Assembly: GCA_018648945.1 (NCBI GenBank)
Contig: JABGQJ010000066.1
Coordinates: forward strand, 1 to 18,627
From: Victivallales bacterium
Lineage (GTDB): Bacteria; Verrucomicrobiota; Lentisphaeria; Oligosphaerales; Lenti-02
Direction of reading: 5' to 3'
DNA length: 18,627 bases
The translations under genes were made by a program, and so were the position numbers. Each line of letters opens with the position of its first letter. Within the stretch, counting starts at the first letter, position 1. Positions 1 through 9,370 of this stretch are shown in pieces. A model generated the notes under the pieces. It saw only the letters and a list, made by a program, of their open reading frames with translations, was not told where the DNA came from and did not search any database.

Positions 1-2
1 TC

Positions 3-1505
3 GACATCCGCCAGGGCGAGATCGAAGAGGAGATGATCCAGAGCATCACGGCGGACACCGCTCGTGGCTATCGGATCATCCCCTTCCACGAGGAGTTCGA
101 TACGCTCTGGATCGCTGCCGCCGACCCCATGAACTACCGCATGATCGAGGAGCTCCACTACGTGATCGGCAAGGAGTGCCGCATGTTTGTGGGCCGGCCC
201 AGCGAGATTGACGACGCGCTCGATTTCTTCTATCCCGAAGGTAGCGGCAACATGGCCGACATTCTGAACGAGCTGGAGGATGCCCGTCTGGACGTCGATG
301 CCATGGATCTGGACGACACCGCCAGTATTGCCGAGATGGCGCAGCAACGGCCGATCATTCGGTTCGTGCAGATCATTCTCTCCCAGGCCATCAAGGACCA
401 GGCGAGCGACATTCACTTCGAGCCGTTCGCGGACGAGTTCCGCATCCGCTACCGCATCGACGGCGCGCTCTACGAAATGACGCCTCCACCCGCCAGCCTG
501 GCGATGCCGGTGATTAGCCGCATCAAGGTGATGAGCGGCCTGAATATCGCCGAGCGCAGGCTACCCCAGGACGGTCGTATCGAGCTGCGCATCAACAAGA
601 AACCCGTTGACTTGCGCGTCTCGTCGCTGCCGACCCAGTACGGCGAGTCGGTCGTGTTGCGCGTGCTCGACCGTTCGGTCGTCAACCTGGACCTGGACAG
701 CTTGGGCATGCCCGAGCGGATGGTCCACGACGTGCGCCAGTTGATCCACCGCCCGAACGGCATTTTCCTGGTCACCGGCCCGACCGGTTGCGGCAAGACC
801 ACGACGCTGTATTCCGGACTCAGGGAGATCAACTCCATCGACGAGAAGTTGCTCACCGCCGAGGATCCGGTGGAGTACGACATGGAGGGGATCATGCAGG
901 TTCAGGTCCGCGAGGCCGTGAATATGACCTTTGCCAACGCCCTGCGCGCCTTCCTCCGCCAGGATCCCGACCGCATCATGGTTGGTGAGATCCGCGACGT
1001 GGAAACCGCCAGCATGGCGATCCAGGCCTCCCTGACTGGCCACTTGGTCCTGAGCACGCTCCACACGAACGATGCGGCCGGTGCCGTGACTCGTCTGATC
1101 GACATGGGGGTCGAGCCCTTTCTGATCAGTTCAACCGTGTGTGGCGTGCTGGCCCAGCGGCTGATCCGCCGGATCTGCAGCAACTGCAAGGAAGACTACG
1201 AGCCGACCGACGCCGAACTGGAGGCCATCAACCTGACCCGCGACGAGGTGGGCGACATGCCGTTCGCCCATGGCCGTGGCTGCCAGATCTGCAACCAGGC
1301 CGGCTACAAGGGCCGCATTGGCATCTTCGAGCTGCTGCCGCTCTCGCATGCTGTCCAGAGGCTCGTCAATGATCGCCAACCCACCCTGGTGATCCGCGAC
1401 CAAGCCATGCAGGAAGGCATGAGAACGCTGCGGCAATCGGGGATCGAGCTGGTTACCCAGGGCATCACGACCGCCCAAGAGGTCCTCACGTACACCATGG
1501 ACTAA
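3..1505 (+). CDS. pilB: Type IV pilus assembly ATPase PilB (GspE family), 5'-partial
   Basis: This is the cytoplasmic hexameric ATPase that drives pilus extension. The reading frame is open to the left window edge (ten codons before the ATG at 33), so the N-terminus is missing. Numbering from that ATG: the end of a GspE/MshEN-type N-terminal domain occupies about 1-75, and the N2/ATPase core begins with a PIIRFVQ...DIHFEP segment near 108-135. Walker A GPTGCGKT is at 249-256, followed by the Asp box (AEDPVEYD), Walker B (IMVGEIRD) and the His box (STLHTNDA). A zinc site of two CxxC pairs lies at C382/C385 and C417/C420, as in PilB and GspE but not PilT. Downstream pilT and pilC favour PilB over a type II secretion GspE. 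Family assignment is near certain; the pilus role rests on context. Confidence 0.93.
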   Translation, partial: DIRQGEIEEEMIQSITADTARGYRIIPFHEEFDTLWIAAADPMNYRMIEELHYVIGKECRMFVGRPSEIDDALDFFYPEGSGNMADILNELEDARLDVDAMDLDDTASIAEMAQQRPIIRFVQIILSQAIKDQASDIHFEPFADEFRIRYRIDGALYEMTPPPASLAMPVISRIKVMSGLNIAERRLPQDGRIELRINKKPVDLRVSSLPTQYGESVVLRVLDRSVVNLDLDSLGMPERMVHDVRQLIHRPNGIFLVTGPTGCGKTTTLYSGLREINSIDEKLLTAEDPVEYDMEGIMQVQVREAVNMTFANALRAFLRQDPDRIMVGEIRDVETASMAIQASLTGHLVLSTLHTNDAAGAVTRLIDMGVEPFLISSTVCGVLAQRLIRRICSNCKEDYEPTDAELEAINLTRDEVGDMPFAHGRGCQICNQAGYKGRIGIFELLPLSHAVQRLVNDRQPTLVIRDQAMQEGMRTLRQSGIELVTQGITTAQEVLTYTMD

Positions 1506-1520
1506 GTCTCCTGCGAGACT
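1505..1520 (+). other. Small hairpin between pilB and pilT
   Basis: A perfect 6-bp inverted repeat (AGTCTC / GAGACT) with a 4-nt loop starts on the last base of the pilB stop codon. No T-run follows, so it is unlikely to terminate. It could protect or mark a processing site in the pilB-pilT message, or be chance. Confidence 0.25.
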
Positions 1521-1548
1521 CTCACATCGACTAGAAGGAGCCCAGCGA

Positions 1549-2628
1549 ATGGCCCGCCTCGAAATGGCAGATCTCTTGCAGTTGGTACTTGACGAAGGTG
1601 CCAGTGACCTGCACCTCCCGGTTGGTTCGCCTCCCGTCCTGCGCATCCATGGCGAGTTGACCCCTCTCGACACACCCCCGTTGACAGCGGAGGATACCGA
1701 GTACCTGATGAAGTCCATCACCTCAGAGGGCAACCAGCAGAAGCTCCAGGAGGATGGTACCGCGGACTTCGGCTTCGCCTTTGGCGACAAGGGCCGCTTC
1801 CGGGTCAGTGCCTTCCGCCAGAAGGGAAACGTTGGTGTGGTGTTGCGGAGCATCTCCAACGACTTGCTGACCTTGGAGCAGATTGGGCTGCCCTCCGCCG
1901 TCAAGGACATCCTCTTCAGGCCGCGCGGACTGGTTCTCGTGACCGGGCCGACCGGGTCGGGAAAGTCCACTACCCTGGCCTCGATGATCGATGTGATCAA
2001 CCAGGAGAAGACCGACCACATCATCACCATCGAGGACCCCATCGAGTTCTACCACAACCACCGGCACAGTGTGCTCACCCAGCGCGAGGTGGGGGTGGAT
2101 GTACCCTCCTTCAGCGATGCGTTGCGCCGCGCGCTGCGTCAGGATCCAGATGTGATTCTGGTTGGTGAAATGCGCGACTTGGAGACCATTGGCGCGGCCA
2201 TCACGGCGGCGGAAACCGGCCACTTGGTTTTCGGCACGCTGCACACGACCGGTGCCGCCGAAACCGTCGACCGCGTGGTCGATGCCTTCCCCACCGACCA
2301 GCAGGAGCAGGTCCGCACCCAGTTGGCGGCTTCACTGATCTGCGTGATCTCCCAGGTGTTGCTCAAACGGGCGGACAAGGCGGGGCGTGTCGCCGCCTTC
2401 GAGATCATGGTCTCGACCGCCTCGATCCAGGCGCTGATTCGCGACGGCAAGACCTACCGGATCACCTCGGACATTCAGACCGGCGCCAAGTGGGGCATGA
2501 ACACCCTGGACTCGCATCTCCTTAGCCTTTACAAAGAGGGAAAGATCTCCTACGGTGACCTGATCACCAAGTGCAAGGATGCTGAAGGGATGGTTCAGAA
2601 GATGAAGCAGGACCGGGATCAGAAGTAA
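1549..2628 (+). CDS. pilT: Type IV pilus retraction ATPase PilT
   Basis: PilT powers pilus retraction (twitching motility, DNA uptake) as a cytoplasmic hexamer at the pilus base. The protein has 359 residues, close to the usual 340-370. It shows the N-terminal PilT start ([16 protein letters not shown]), Walker [10 protein letters not shown] at 133-141, an Asp box (TIEDPIEF), Walker B ([10 protein letters not shown]) and a His box ([14 protein letters not shown]). A C-terminal [11 protein letters not shown] segment corresponds to the PilT AIRNLIRE motif. No CxxC zinc pairs are present, which separates it from PilB. The start is supported by AGAAGGAG at 1533-1540, 8 nt before the ATG. It lies 43 nt downstream of pilB and 41 nt upstream of pilC, so the three are probably co-transcribed. 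PilU is an alternative, but the length and lone copy fit PilT. Confidence 0.93.
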   Translation: MARLEMADLLQLVLDEGASDLHLPVGSPPVLRIHGELTPLDTPPLTAEDTEYLMKSITSEGNQQKLQEDGTADFGFAFGDKGRFRVSAFRQKGNVGVVLRSISNDLLTLEQIGLPSAVKDILFRPRGLVLVTGPTGSGKSTTLASMIDVINQEKTDHIITIEDPIEFYHNHRHSVLTQREVGVDVPSFSDALRRALRQDPDVILVGEMRDLETIGAAITAAETGHLVFGTLHTTGAAETVDRVVDAFPTDQQEQVRTQLAASLICVISQVLLKRADKAGRVAAFEIMVSTASIQALIRDGKTYRITSDIQTGAKWGMNTLDSHLLSLYKEGKISYGDLITKCKDAEGMVQKMKQDRDQK

Positions 2629-2669
2629 CCTCGCGCGGGAAGCCGAGCGCAGCAACCAGGAAACAGAGC

Positions 2670-3941
2670 ATGCCAAGATTCCAGTATACCGCGATGGACG
2701 CGAGCGGCAAAGAGGTCAAGGACCGCATTGAGGCCGACACCGAGCAAGAAGCCGGCAACCTTCTGCGCCAGAAGGGGCTGTACCCGATCAATGTCACCGC
2801 CATCAAGGGAGCGAAGAGCGGTGCCAAGGCCGGCAAGGCCGGCGGCAAAGCGACCGCTGGCTCCGCCGGCGTCGGCAGCATGCTTGGCTCGCCCAAGATC
2901 CGCCGCAAGGATCTCACCACCGCGACGCGCCAGCTGGCCACGCTCCTGGATGCGGGGTTGCCACTGGTCCGCGCCGTGCGCACGCTGGAGCGCCAGGCCA
3001 AGACCAACCCCCCCTTGCGCAAGGTGTTGGGGTCGGTCGCCGACTCGGTAGAAGGCGGCAGCACCTTCTCGGAGGCCCTGGCCTCGCATCCGAAGTCCTT
3101 CAACCACCTCTACGTGAACATGGTCAGGGCCGGTGAGGCCTCCGGTGCCCTGGAGACCGTCCTGAACCGCCTGGCGGAGTTCATGGAGAAAGCCGCGCGC
3201 ATCATGGGCAAAGTGAAGTCGGCGATGATCTACCCGGTCATCGTTCTGACCGTGGCTGGTGGCATCACGTCCGCGTTGATGGTGTTCATCGTGCCCAAGT
3301 TCGCCAAGATGTTCGATGAGATGCTGCCCGGCGAGCCGCTTCCGCAGCTCACCAACATCGTGATCACGATCAGTACGTTCATGAAGGAACACATCCTTAT
3401 CATGATCGGTGGGCTCGTCGGCTTCATCATTGTGGTGAAATTCCTCAAATCGACCGGACCGGGCGCATATGCGTTCGACTGGTTGGCGATCACCGTGCCG
3501 CCGTTCAACAGCTTGGCGATGCGGTCGTCTGTTGCTCGGTTCTGCCGAACGTTGGGCACGCTCATGCAATCGGGCGTGGCGGTGTTGCAGGCTTTGCAGA
3601 TCGTGCGCGACACGGCGGGCAACGCCATCATCTCGCGAGCGATCCAGGATGTGCACGACGCGGTGAAGGAGGGCGAGGGCATGACGAAGCCCTTGGAGGC
3701 GGCCGGGGTCTTCCCCGGTATGGTCGTCTCCATGATTGAGGTGGGCGAGGAAACCGGTGCCCTGCCCGAGATGCTGAACCGCGTCGCCGACGTGTACGAA
3801 GAGGAAGTGGACCGGGCGGTCGAGGCCTTGACCAGCCTTATTGAGCCGGTGATGATCGTGGTCCTCGCCGTGATCGTCGGTGGTATCGTGATCGCTCTTT
3901 TCCTCCCCCTGATCAAGCTGATCGACAAGCTTGGTGGCTGA
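2670..3941 (+). CDS. pilC: Type IV pilus inner-membrane platform protein PilC (GspF family)
   Basis: PilC is the inner-membrane platform on which PilB and PilT act to insert or remove pilins. The 423-residue protein starts with the classic family N-terminus (FQYTAMDASGKEVKDRIEA), then a Gly/Ala/Lys-rich linker at about 47-72. Two T2SSF domains follow, roughly 84-207 and 287-410. Transmembrane segments are visible near 187-209, 241-259 and 392-415. The repeated NMVRAGEASGALE (150-162) and MIEVGEETGALPE (355-367) are the signature of the duplicated domain. The start has AGGAA at 2658-2662, 7 nt before the ATG. It is the last gene of the pilBTC unit and is followed by a terminator. The Lys/Ala/Gly linker is longer than in many homologues but otherwise ordinary. 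Confidence 0.93.
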   Translation: MPRFQYTAMDASGKEVKDRIEADTEQEAGNLLRQKGLYPINVTAIKGAKSGAKAGKAGGKATAGSAGVGSMLGSPKIRRKDLTTATRQLATLLDAGLPLVRAVRTLERQAKTNPPLRKVLGSVADSVEGGSTFSEALASHPKSFNHLYVNMVRAGEASGALETVLNRLAEFMEKAARIMGKVKSAMIYPVIVLTVAGGITSALMVFIVPKFAKMFDEMLPGEPLPQLTNIVITISTFMKEHILIMIGGLVGFIIVVKFLKSTGPGAYAFDWLAITVPPFNSLAMRSSVARFCRTLGTLMQSGVAVLQALQIVRDTAGNAIISRAIQDVHDAVKEGEGMTKPLEAAGVFPGMVVSMIEVGEETGALPEMLNRVADVYEEEVDRAVEALTSLIEPVMIVVLAVIVGGIVIALFLPLIKLIDKLGG

Positions 3942-3956
3942 TTTCGCCCGACAGAC

Positions 3957-3998
3957 AGGCGGCCCCGCCCGGCAAAGGCCGGCGGGGCTCGCCTTTTT
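3957..3998 (+). terminator. Intrinsic terminator after pilC
   Basis: A long GC-rich stem pairs 3962-3973 with 3978-3988 (one bulged C, AAAG loop). It is extended by AGGCG/CGCCT pairing at the base and runs into five Ts (3994-3998). It begins 15 nt after the pilC stop and should separate the pilus genes from the tRNA unit. Confidence 0.88.
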
Positions 3999-4022
3999 CC
4001 GTGACGCACGCACGAAGGCGGC

Positions 4023-4050
4023 TTGCTCACGGGAAGGTCCGGAGTATAGT
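4023..4050 (+). promoter_or_regulatory. Candidate sigma70 promoter for tRNA-Pro
   Basis: TTGCTC (4023-4028) and TATAGT (4045-4050) are separated by 16 nt, between the pilC terminator and the tRNA. This would give a leader of about 65 nt to be trimmed by RNases. The -10 match is good and the -35 moderate. Confidence 0.4.
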
Positions 4051-4123
4051 AGGAGCGCTGTTCGGGGATCACCCCCGCCAGTTGCGCGAGGCTTCATGAT
4101 ACGGAGTTCGCAAGACATTGAAT

Positions 4124-4201
<78 letters not shown>

Positions 4202-4243
4202 TTTTCCCTTCCTTTGTAACCTTACTCACCGTGGGCGTTCACT

Positions 4244-4266
4244 CGGAGTCGTCCGGAGTTGACGAC
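4244..4266 (+). promoter_or_regulatory. Direct and inverted repeats upstream of the TPR/exb operon
   Basis: CGGAGT occurs twice exactly one helical turn apart (4244-4249 and 4254-4259). The same stretch holds a 6-bp inverted repeat (GTCGTC 4248-4253 / GACGAC 4261-4266) and a TTGACG that could be a -35 box, although no good -10 follows at 16-18 nt. This could be an operator for the downstream operon, but nothing in the window names a regulator. Confidence 0.25.
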
Positions 4267-4310
4267 ATGGTCGGCGGCAGTGTTTCTGTTTGCAGCGAGG
4301 GGATAACGGC

Positions 4311-7300
4311 ATGATCCGTCTTCCGTTCATCCGGCTTGGTTTCCGGCTGGTTTTCCTGGGGTTCGCCCTTGGTGTGGTTGGTGTGGCCCCCGCGGTGGAG
4401 CCACTCGTGATTGATCTTCGGCTGCTGGACGAGCTGAACGAGCGGGAGCTGTTCGACTACTCCACGCTGCACGTGGACAAGATGCTGCGGCTCTATCCGC
4501 AGGCGAAGGACCAGATCCTGGTGGCCAAGGCCCGTACCCTGTACGCGTCCCACAAGTCGAAGGACGCGGCGGCGGTGGTCGCGCAGATCCCGAAGAACAG
4601 CCCGTTTTACCCGGAAGCCATGCTGCTGAAGGGGGAGGCGTCCGCCCGCGTACGCAAGTACGATGAGGCGGCGGCAGCCTACAGCACCTACTTCCGCAAG
4701 GGGGTGGTTGAGAAGCGCTTGCCGGATGGCACCGACAAGGCCGCCGTGGCCCGCTTCCGTCGTCATGTATCGCTCTACAAGGGCGTGTTGGAGAAGACTG
4801 GGAACACGAAGGAGGCGCAGCGCGTGGTTGGCCTGTTGGGGAAGATCAAGGGCGCGGCCGACGAACGCGGGACCAAGTTCCTGCAGTTGCGCACCGTCCT
4901 CGACGCCGAGGAACGCAAGCTGGATCAGGGGCAGTCGGTGGACCAGGCGGCCGTGAACAAGGCCTTGGTGGATTTCGGCCAACTGGTCTTCATTCGCGAT
5001 GGCGTCGGCGCGCTTTCCTACATCGAGATGGCGCGTGCGGAGGTGCTCTTGGGCGGCGACAGGCTGAACAAGGTGGTGAAGGCGAAACTGACCGACAAGA
5101 AGAAGGAAGCCGCAGAGATGGCCAAGATCCGCAACTTCATCAAGGCCAAGGCGCTGCTGAAGTCTGCTGGCCCTTTGCTGCAGGATATGGCCAAGGCACA
5201 GGGCGGCGGCGGCGAACTACTGGCCGGGGCGCTGTTCTACCAAGGCAAGGCGTACCGCGGTCAGGCGCTTTCGGTGCACTTCCAGAAGAAGCCCGCCTTG
5301 GGCGAGAAGCTGATGAAGGGAGCCGCCCAGTGTTTCGAGAAGGTGGCAACGGAGTTCGGCGACAGCCGGTTCCAGGCCCCGGCCCTGGCCGAGCACGAGA
5401 AATGTCGCAAGAACGCCAAAGCTCTGTTTGACGAGACGATCACGCTCGCCGAAGGGGATGGCAGCGCCGTTCTGAAATTGAAGCTGGAGAAGGGGCATAC
5501 CCTGTTCCAGCGGAAAGACTACAAGGGAGCGATCCCGATCTATCTGGAAGCTGCCAGGGCAGGCAGGCTGAGCAAGAAGCTCCCCACTGTCGTCTCGCCG
5601 CTGGTGGTGGCGATGGGCAAGGAAGGGCGCTTTCTCGAGGCGGAGGCCCTGGCCTCGTATCTGGTGGAGATACAGCGCGACAACGAGATGACCGGCCTCT
5701 GCGTGCTCCAGCTCGGGGCGTCGCTCAAGCAGGCGGCCAAGGCTGAGCAGGATCCGGCCCGCAAGCAGGAACTGGATGCCCGTGCGATTACCGCCTGGGA
5801 GTGGTTCGTCGATGTTGCTCCCTTGGACAACCGTGCTCCCATGGTGGCCTACGCAGTGGCTGATTTCCGCTACTCCCAGGCCATCGCCATCGCCCGCCAG
5901 GCCAAGGGTGAGAAGGACGCCAAGGCCCGCGAGGAAGGGAAGGCGAGGACGCGGCAGGCCATGATCAAGGCCATTCCCAAGTTCCAGTTCGTGGTCGATG
6001 AGTACGGCACCAGCAGCTACGCGCCTGGCGCCCTCTACAAGCTTGGCTGGTGCTTCTACGAGACCGGGCAGCGCAGGGAGGCAGCCGAGGCCTTCCTGCA
6101 ATATGCCGATAACGACGAGTTGAACCCGAAGCTGGGCGATCAGCGCTTGCAGGCCAAGTTCCGGGCGGCCGAGTGCATGATGCTTGGTGGCCAGGCGGAG
6201 GAGTCCGTGGCCGAGTTCCAGGAACTGGTGCGGTGGACGGCCGCCGACAATGGGCGGGGGTTCAATGCCAAGGGCGAGACTGCCAAACGCCTGGGGGATG
6301 CGGCCCGGATGGACGTGGGCTATGCCTATGACCAGACGGCGGAGACCTTGCGCCCGCAGTTGTCCGCATTGCAGGACCGGGCCAAGGCGGCTGACAAGGA
6401 GGTCAAGACTTGTGACAAGCTGATTGCCCAATGCAACGAGAGGCTGGCAGCGCTGCCGCAGGAGCGCGCTCGCATCGACGAGGCGGCGGCCAACGCCAAG
6501 AAGCAATACACCGCCTTTGAGCTGGATTTTACCGAAGCGGCCAGGAAGACGGCGCTGGCGCAGCAGGACGAGGACCCGGACACGCTGGCAGGCGATCTTC
6601 GAGCGAAGGCGCTGGCGCAGTTGAAGATCGACACCGAGCGGATGCTCGAGATCACCGAAAAGCAGGCGAGAGAGAATGCGAAGGGCGAGCTGGCCAATCT
6701 GAAGACCGAGGCGGAGGAGATCAACGCCGCGAAGGGGGCATTGGCCAAACGGGTCGGGCAATTGGTGGCCGATATCGCCACTGTTCGTGACCAGTTGCCC
6801 GAAGCCGGGGGCCTCGCCGAACCTACCGGGGAGGCCGTCGAGCGCCTGCCCGCCCTTGCCGCGACCCTGGAGGCCAGCGTCAAGATACTGCGGGAGGAGA
6901 CTCGGCAGGCCGAGGAGAAGCGAGCCAAGGAGGCCGCTGAGCTGGTCGCATTGAGCAAGAAGCTGAGCGACGACCTGGAGGTCAGGAAGGCTGCTCTGGA
7001 CGGGAGGGTGACGACGCTTCGCGATGATGTGGATGCCACGAACAACACGGCCGAGAAGGCACGCCTGGCCAAGGAGCGAGACCGGGCCGAGGCGGAACTG
7101 AAGGGCGTGCAGAAGCAGCTCGAGACTGGGTACGCGCGCCGGGAGGAACTGACGAAGGCGACTGCAGGGAGTGCGAGAAGGGCCAAGGAACGCGCTTCCG
7201 CGCTGGTCGGGGCTGGTTCGCAGGCTGTGCAACTGGCGCGCGAAGGCCGCAGGGCATCGCTGACCAACACGTTGCTGATTGCCCGCCTAGCTGGCACTGC

Positions 7301-8507
7301 CAGGGCTCGCGCATTCACCGGTGAACTAGCCAAGGCCTTGGACGAACCTGCGGCCGGACGGGAGAAGCTCCGGGGGAAGCTGAGCGGCCTCGGTGGTCCC
7401 GCCACGAAGGCATACGAAGCGGTTCGGGAGGCCCGGGGGGCGCTGCTTGACGAGGAGCAGAGCACACTCCGCGAGCAGATTGCCGAGAATCAGGGGAAGC
7501 TGGCTGTGGGGAAGGCTTCGCAGGCGACGGCAGAGGCCGCACTGGTCCCCGTGCGTACGCAGTTCGAGGGCTGGAAACGGCAGGCGATTGGTGCCTTCGA
7601 GGCCTATCGCGATGCGCCGGGCGGAACCCCGCTGAATCACTCCCAGGTACTGGCCAAATTGGGTACCGTTTTCCTCGAACTCGGGGATTTCCCGGCGGCT
7701 GAGAAGGCCCTCTCGAGGCTGGCCAAGGAGCACCCGGAGTCCGAAGCGGGGCAGGGAGCGCTCTTTAACCTCGCCCGCTCGCAGTTCGAGACCGGGAAGC
7801 AGAAGGAAGCGTCGGCCAGCTTCACCCGCGTGTTGGGGAATGTCGGCAAGGTCAGCCTGTCGAATCTCCAATACATCGGGCGAGCCATGCTGGATACCGG
7901 TCAGTTCGCGCCTGCATTGAAGGCGTGCGTGGAGCTTGTGGCGCGTAGCCGGGACAAGACCCATGCCGACTACGCGCAGGCACAGGTCATCCGGGCGAAT
8001 TCCCTCTACCGGGCGGGAAACGCGGCTCTGGGCCTGAAACGGCCCAAGGACGCGCTGAAGTACATGGACGCCCTCCTGAAGGAGAACCCGCGGACGGGAT
8101 TCTTCTACGAGATCAAGTTCGCGACCGCCGAAGCCCGGCGGCAACTGAAGCCGCCTGACTTGGCCGGAGCGAGGAAGGACCTGGACGACATCTTCAACTC
8201 GCGCGACCAAGTGCTGAAGAACCGGGCGGACTATCAGCTCGGCGAGATGTGGACTGGGACCAAGGACGCCGAGCTTGTGGGCAGAGGCGTCAGGCGTTTG
8301 CGGGAGGTCGTGGACCTGGCCGACCCGGCCGTGCCCGAGAATCTTCCCTGGATCGAGAAAGCGACGGTGGCGGCCGCCAGAGCCTATGCGAGGTTGGGGC
8401 TCAATGGGGACCGCGATGCCATGGTCCGAAGCTACCGCGAGCGTTTCCCCAAGGGCAAGTATCTGGCTGGACTGAAGAAACTGCCGCCCGCGGAGTTCCG
8501 CAAGTAG
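4311..8507 (+). CDS. Secreted giant TPR / coiled-coil protein (CpoB-like architecture)
   Basis: This 1398-residue protein begins with a signal peptide (basic MIRLPFIRLGFR, hydrophobic core, APA cleavage site near residue 25), so it is probably periplasmic. Residues about 40-650 are helical TPR-like repeats; a clear one is the ALYKLGWCFYETGQRREAAE stretch. About 680-975 is Glu/Lys/Ala-rich coiled coil, and about 1110-1396 returns to TPRs (LGTVFLELGDFPAAEKALSR; LFNLARSQFETGKQKEASAS). TPRs bind partner proteins; there is no enzyme motif. I chose the ATG at 4311 over an upstream TTG at 4290 because GAGGGG (4297-4302) is spaced 8 nt from it and the signal peptide starts there. It heads the gene string leading to exbB, exbD and the TonB-like gene. 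By analogy with CpoB/YbgF of Tol-Pal (coiled coil plus TPR) it may be a periplasmic partner of that motor, which is inference. No named family is recognised. Confidence 0.85.
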   Translation: MIRLPFIRLGFRLVFLGFALGVVGVAPAVEPLVIDLRLLDELNERELFDYSTLHVDKMLRLYPQAKDQILVAKARTLYASHKSKDAAAVVAQIPKNSPFYPEAMLLKGEASARVRKYDEAAAAYSTYFRKGVVEKRLPDGTDKAAVARFRRHVSLYKGVLEKTGNTKEAQRVVGLLGKIKGAADERGTKFLQLRTVLDAEERKLDQGQSVDQAAVNKALVDFGQLVFIRDGVGALSYIEMARAEVLLGGDRLNKVVKAKLTDKKKEAAEMAKIRNFIKAKALLKSAGPLLQDMAKAQGGGGELLAGALFYQGKAYRGQALSVHFQKKPALGEKLMKGAAQCFEKVATEFGDSRFQAPALAEHEKCRKNAKALFDETITLAEGDGSAVLKLKLEKGHTLFQRKDYKGAIPIYLEAARAGRLSKKLPTVVSPLVVAMGKEGRFLEAEALASYLVEIQRDNEMTGLCVLQLGASLKQAAKAEQDPARKQELDARAITAWEWFVDVAPLDNRAPMVAYAVADFRYSQAIAIARQAKGEKDAKAREEGKARTRQAMIKAIPKFQFVVDEYGTSSYAPGALYKLGWCFYETGQRREAAEAFLQYADNDELNPKLGDQRLQAKFRAAECMMLGGQAEESVAEFQELVRWTAADNGRGFNAKGETAKRLGDAARMDVGYAYDQTAETLRPQLSALQDRAKAADKEVKTCDKLIAQCNERLAALPQERARIDEAAANAKKQYTAFELDFTEAARKTALAQQDEDPDTLAGDLRAKALAQLKIDTERMLEITEKQARENAKGELANLKTEAEEINAAKGALAKRVGQLVADIATVRDQLPEAGGLAEPTGEAVERLPALAATLEASVKILREETRQAEEKRAKEAAELVALSKKLSDDLEVRKAALDGRVTTLRDDVDATNNTAEKARLAKERDRAEAELKGVQKQLETGYARREELTKATAGSARRAKERASALVGAGSQAVQLAREGRRASLTNTLLIARLAGTARARAFTGELAKALDEPAAGREKLRGKLSGLGGPATKAYEAVREARGALLDEEQSTLREQIAENQGKLAVGKASQATAEAALVPVRTQFEGWKRQAIGAFEAYRDAPGGTPLNHSQVLAKLGTVFLELGDFPAAEKALSRLAKEHPESEAGQGALFNLARSQFETGKQKEASASFTRVLGNVGKVSLSNLQYIGRAMLDTGQFAPALKACVELVARSRDKTHADYAQAQVIRANSLYRAGNAALGLKRPKDALKYMDALLKENPRTGFFYEIKFATAEARRQLKPPDLAGARKDLDDIFNSRDQVLKNRADYQLGEMWTGTKDAELVGRGVRRLREVVDLADPAVPENLPWIEKATVAAARAYARLGLNGDRDAMVRSYRERFPKGKYLAGLKKLPPAEFRK

Positions 8508-8514
8508 ATGTGGC

Positions 8515-8537
8515 TCTGCGGTGGCGCAGACGGTTTT
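8515..8537 (+). terminator. Weak hairpin plus T-run inside the TPR/exb operon
   Basis: A 6-bp perfect stem (TCTGCG / CGCAGA, 4-nt loop, 8515-8530) is followed after three bases by TTTT (8534-8537), between the two TPR genes. It may be a leaky attenuator reducing downstream expression; the short U-tract argues against full termination. Confidence 0.3.
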
Positions 8538-8563
8538 CCCCTAGTGCAACGAAGGAACGAGCA

Positions 8564-9319
8564 ATGAAGAGACAGCACCTGTTCACCGGGATCTGCGGCC
8601 TGCTCGCCGCCATTACCTCGGTCGCTGCTCCCAAGAAGCCTGTGGTGGTTCTCCGCAACGGCGAGAGAAGGGCCGCCCGGTCGATCGAGGCGGTCGCCGG
8701 TGGCGGGATCAAGATCGAGGACAGCAATGGCCAGAGCATGACGCTGAAGCCAGGGCGGTACAAGGAGGCCTATGTACCCGAACCGCGGCAGGTCGATGCC
8801 CTGGAGAAGGCCTTGGAGAGGAAGGAGTACGACAGTGTCATCAAGTTCGCTCCGCTGGCCAGCCAGAAGTTTGGCGTGCTGGGGTGGGGGGACAAGATCG
8901 CCTATCTGGAGGGGTCGGCCTATCTGGCCAAGAAGCTGCCGGAGAAGGCGGCGGCGGCCTTCGCCAGGGGGAAGGTGTTCAAAGGAACCTACTTCACCTA
9001 CGGTGACGAGCTGGCTCGGGGCCGCGTGTTGGCCATGCTGGCGCTGGGGAAACTGGACAGCGTTCGGGCAGACCTGGATACCATGGTCCGTTCCCGACGC
9101 AAGGCCGATGCGGCCATGGCGCTGAACGCTCGCGGGCAGATCCTGGCCAAGGAGGGGAAAAGCAAAGAAGCGGTGTTAGAATACCTCAAGACGCTCCTGT
9201 TGTTCGACAGTGGTGACAAGGGCGTGGCACCGTTCCGGGACGAAGCTCGGAAGCAGGTGGTGGCATTGATGCGGAAAATGGGCGACCCGAAATGGCGCAT
9301 GTTCGTCGACATGGAGTAG
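8564..9319 (+). CDS. Secreted TPR-like protein with small N-terminal beta domain
   Basis: The protein has 251 residues with a signal peptide (MKRQHLF followed by a hydrophobic stretch, cleavage near SVAA at about 20-22), so it should be exported. Residues about 25-68 alternate like a small beta domain (VVVLRNGERR, GGGIKIEDSNGQ). The rest is helical with TPR character: IAYLEGSAYLAKKLPEKAAA and a later MALNARGQILAKEGKSKEA stretch. The start at 8564 is chosen because AAGGA (8552-8556) lies 7 nt upstream and the signal peptide begins there; the frame is open further upstream but that part overlaps the preceding gene. It lies 56 nt after the giant TPR gene and 51 nt before exbB, suggesting a role as a small periplasmic partner of the ExbB/ExbD machine. 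No catalytic motif is seen. Confidence 0.82.
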   Translation: MKRQHLFTGICGLLAAITSVAAPKKPVVVLRNGERRAARSIEAVAGGGIKIEDSNGQSMTLKPGRYKEAYVPEPRQVDALEKALERKEYDSVIKFAPLASQKFGVLGWGDKIAYLEGSAYLAKKLPEKAAAAFARGKVFKGTYFTYGDELARGRVLAMLALGKLDSVRADLDTMVRSRRKADAAMALNARGQILAKEGKSKEAVLEYLKTLLLFDSGDKGVAPFRDEARKQVVALMRKMGDPKWRMFVDME

Positions 9320-9370
9320 TCCGCTCGGGACTTCGTCGATGAATCTGAGAGTCAGCAAGGATGAATAGCT

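Noticed and set aside
5217..7232. 671-codon minus-strand frame within the giant TPR gene
   Set aside because: Leu/Gly/Arg-rich reverse complement of helical repeats; no domain, and the + strand gene has a signal peptide, ribosome-binding site and TPR motifs.
8249..8563. Upstream extension of the second TPR gene into the preceding gene
   Set aside because: The start at 8564 has a good ribosome-binding site and directly begins a signal peptide; the extension overlaps the giant TPR gene by about 260 nt.
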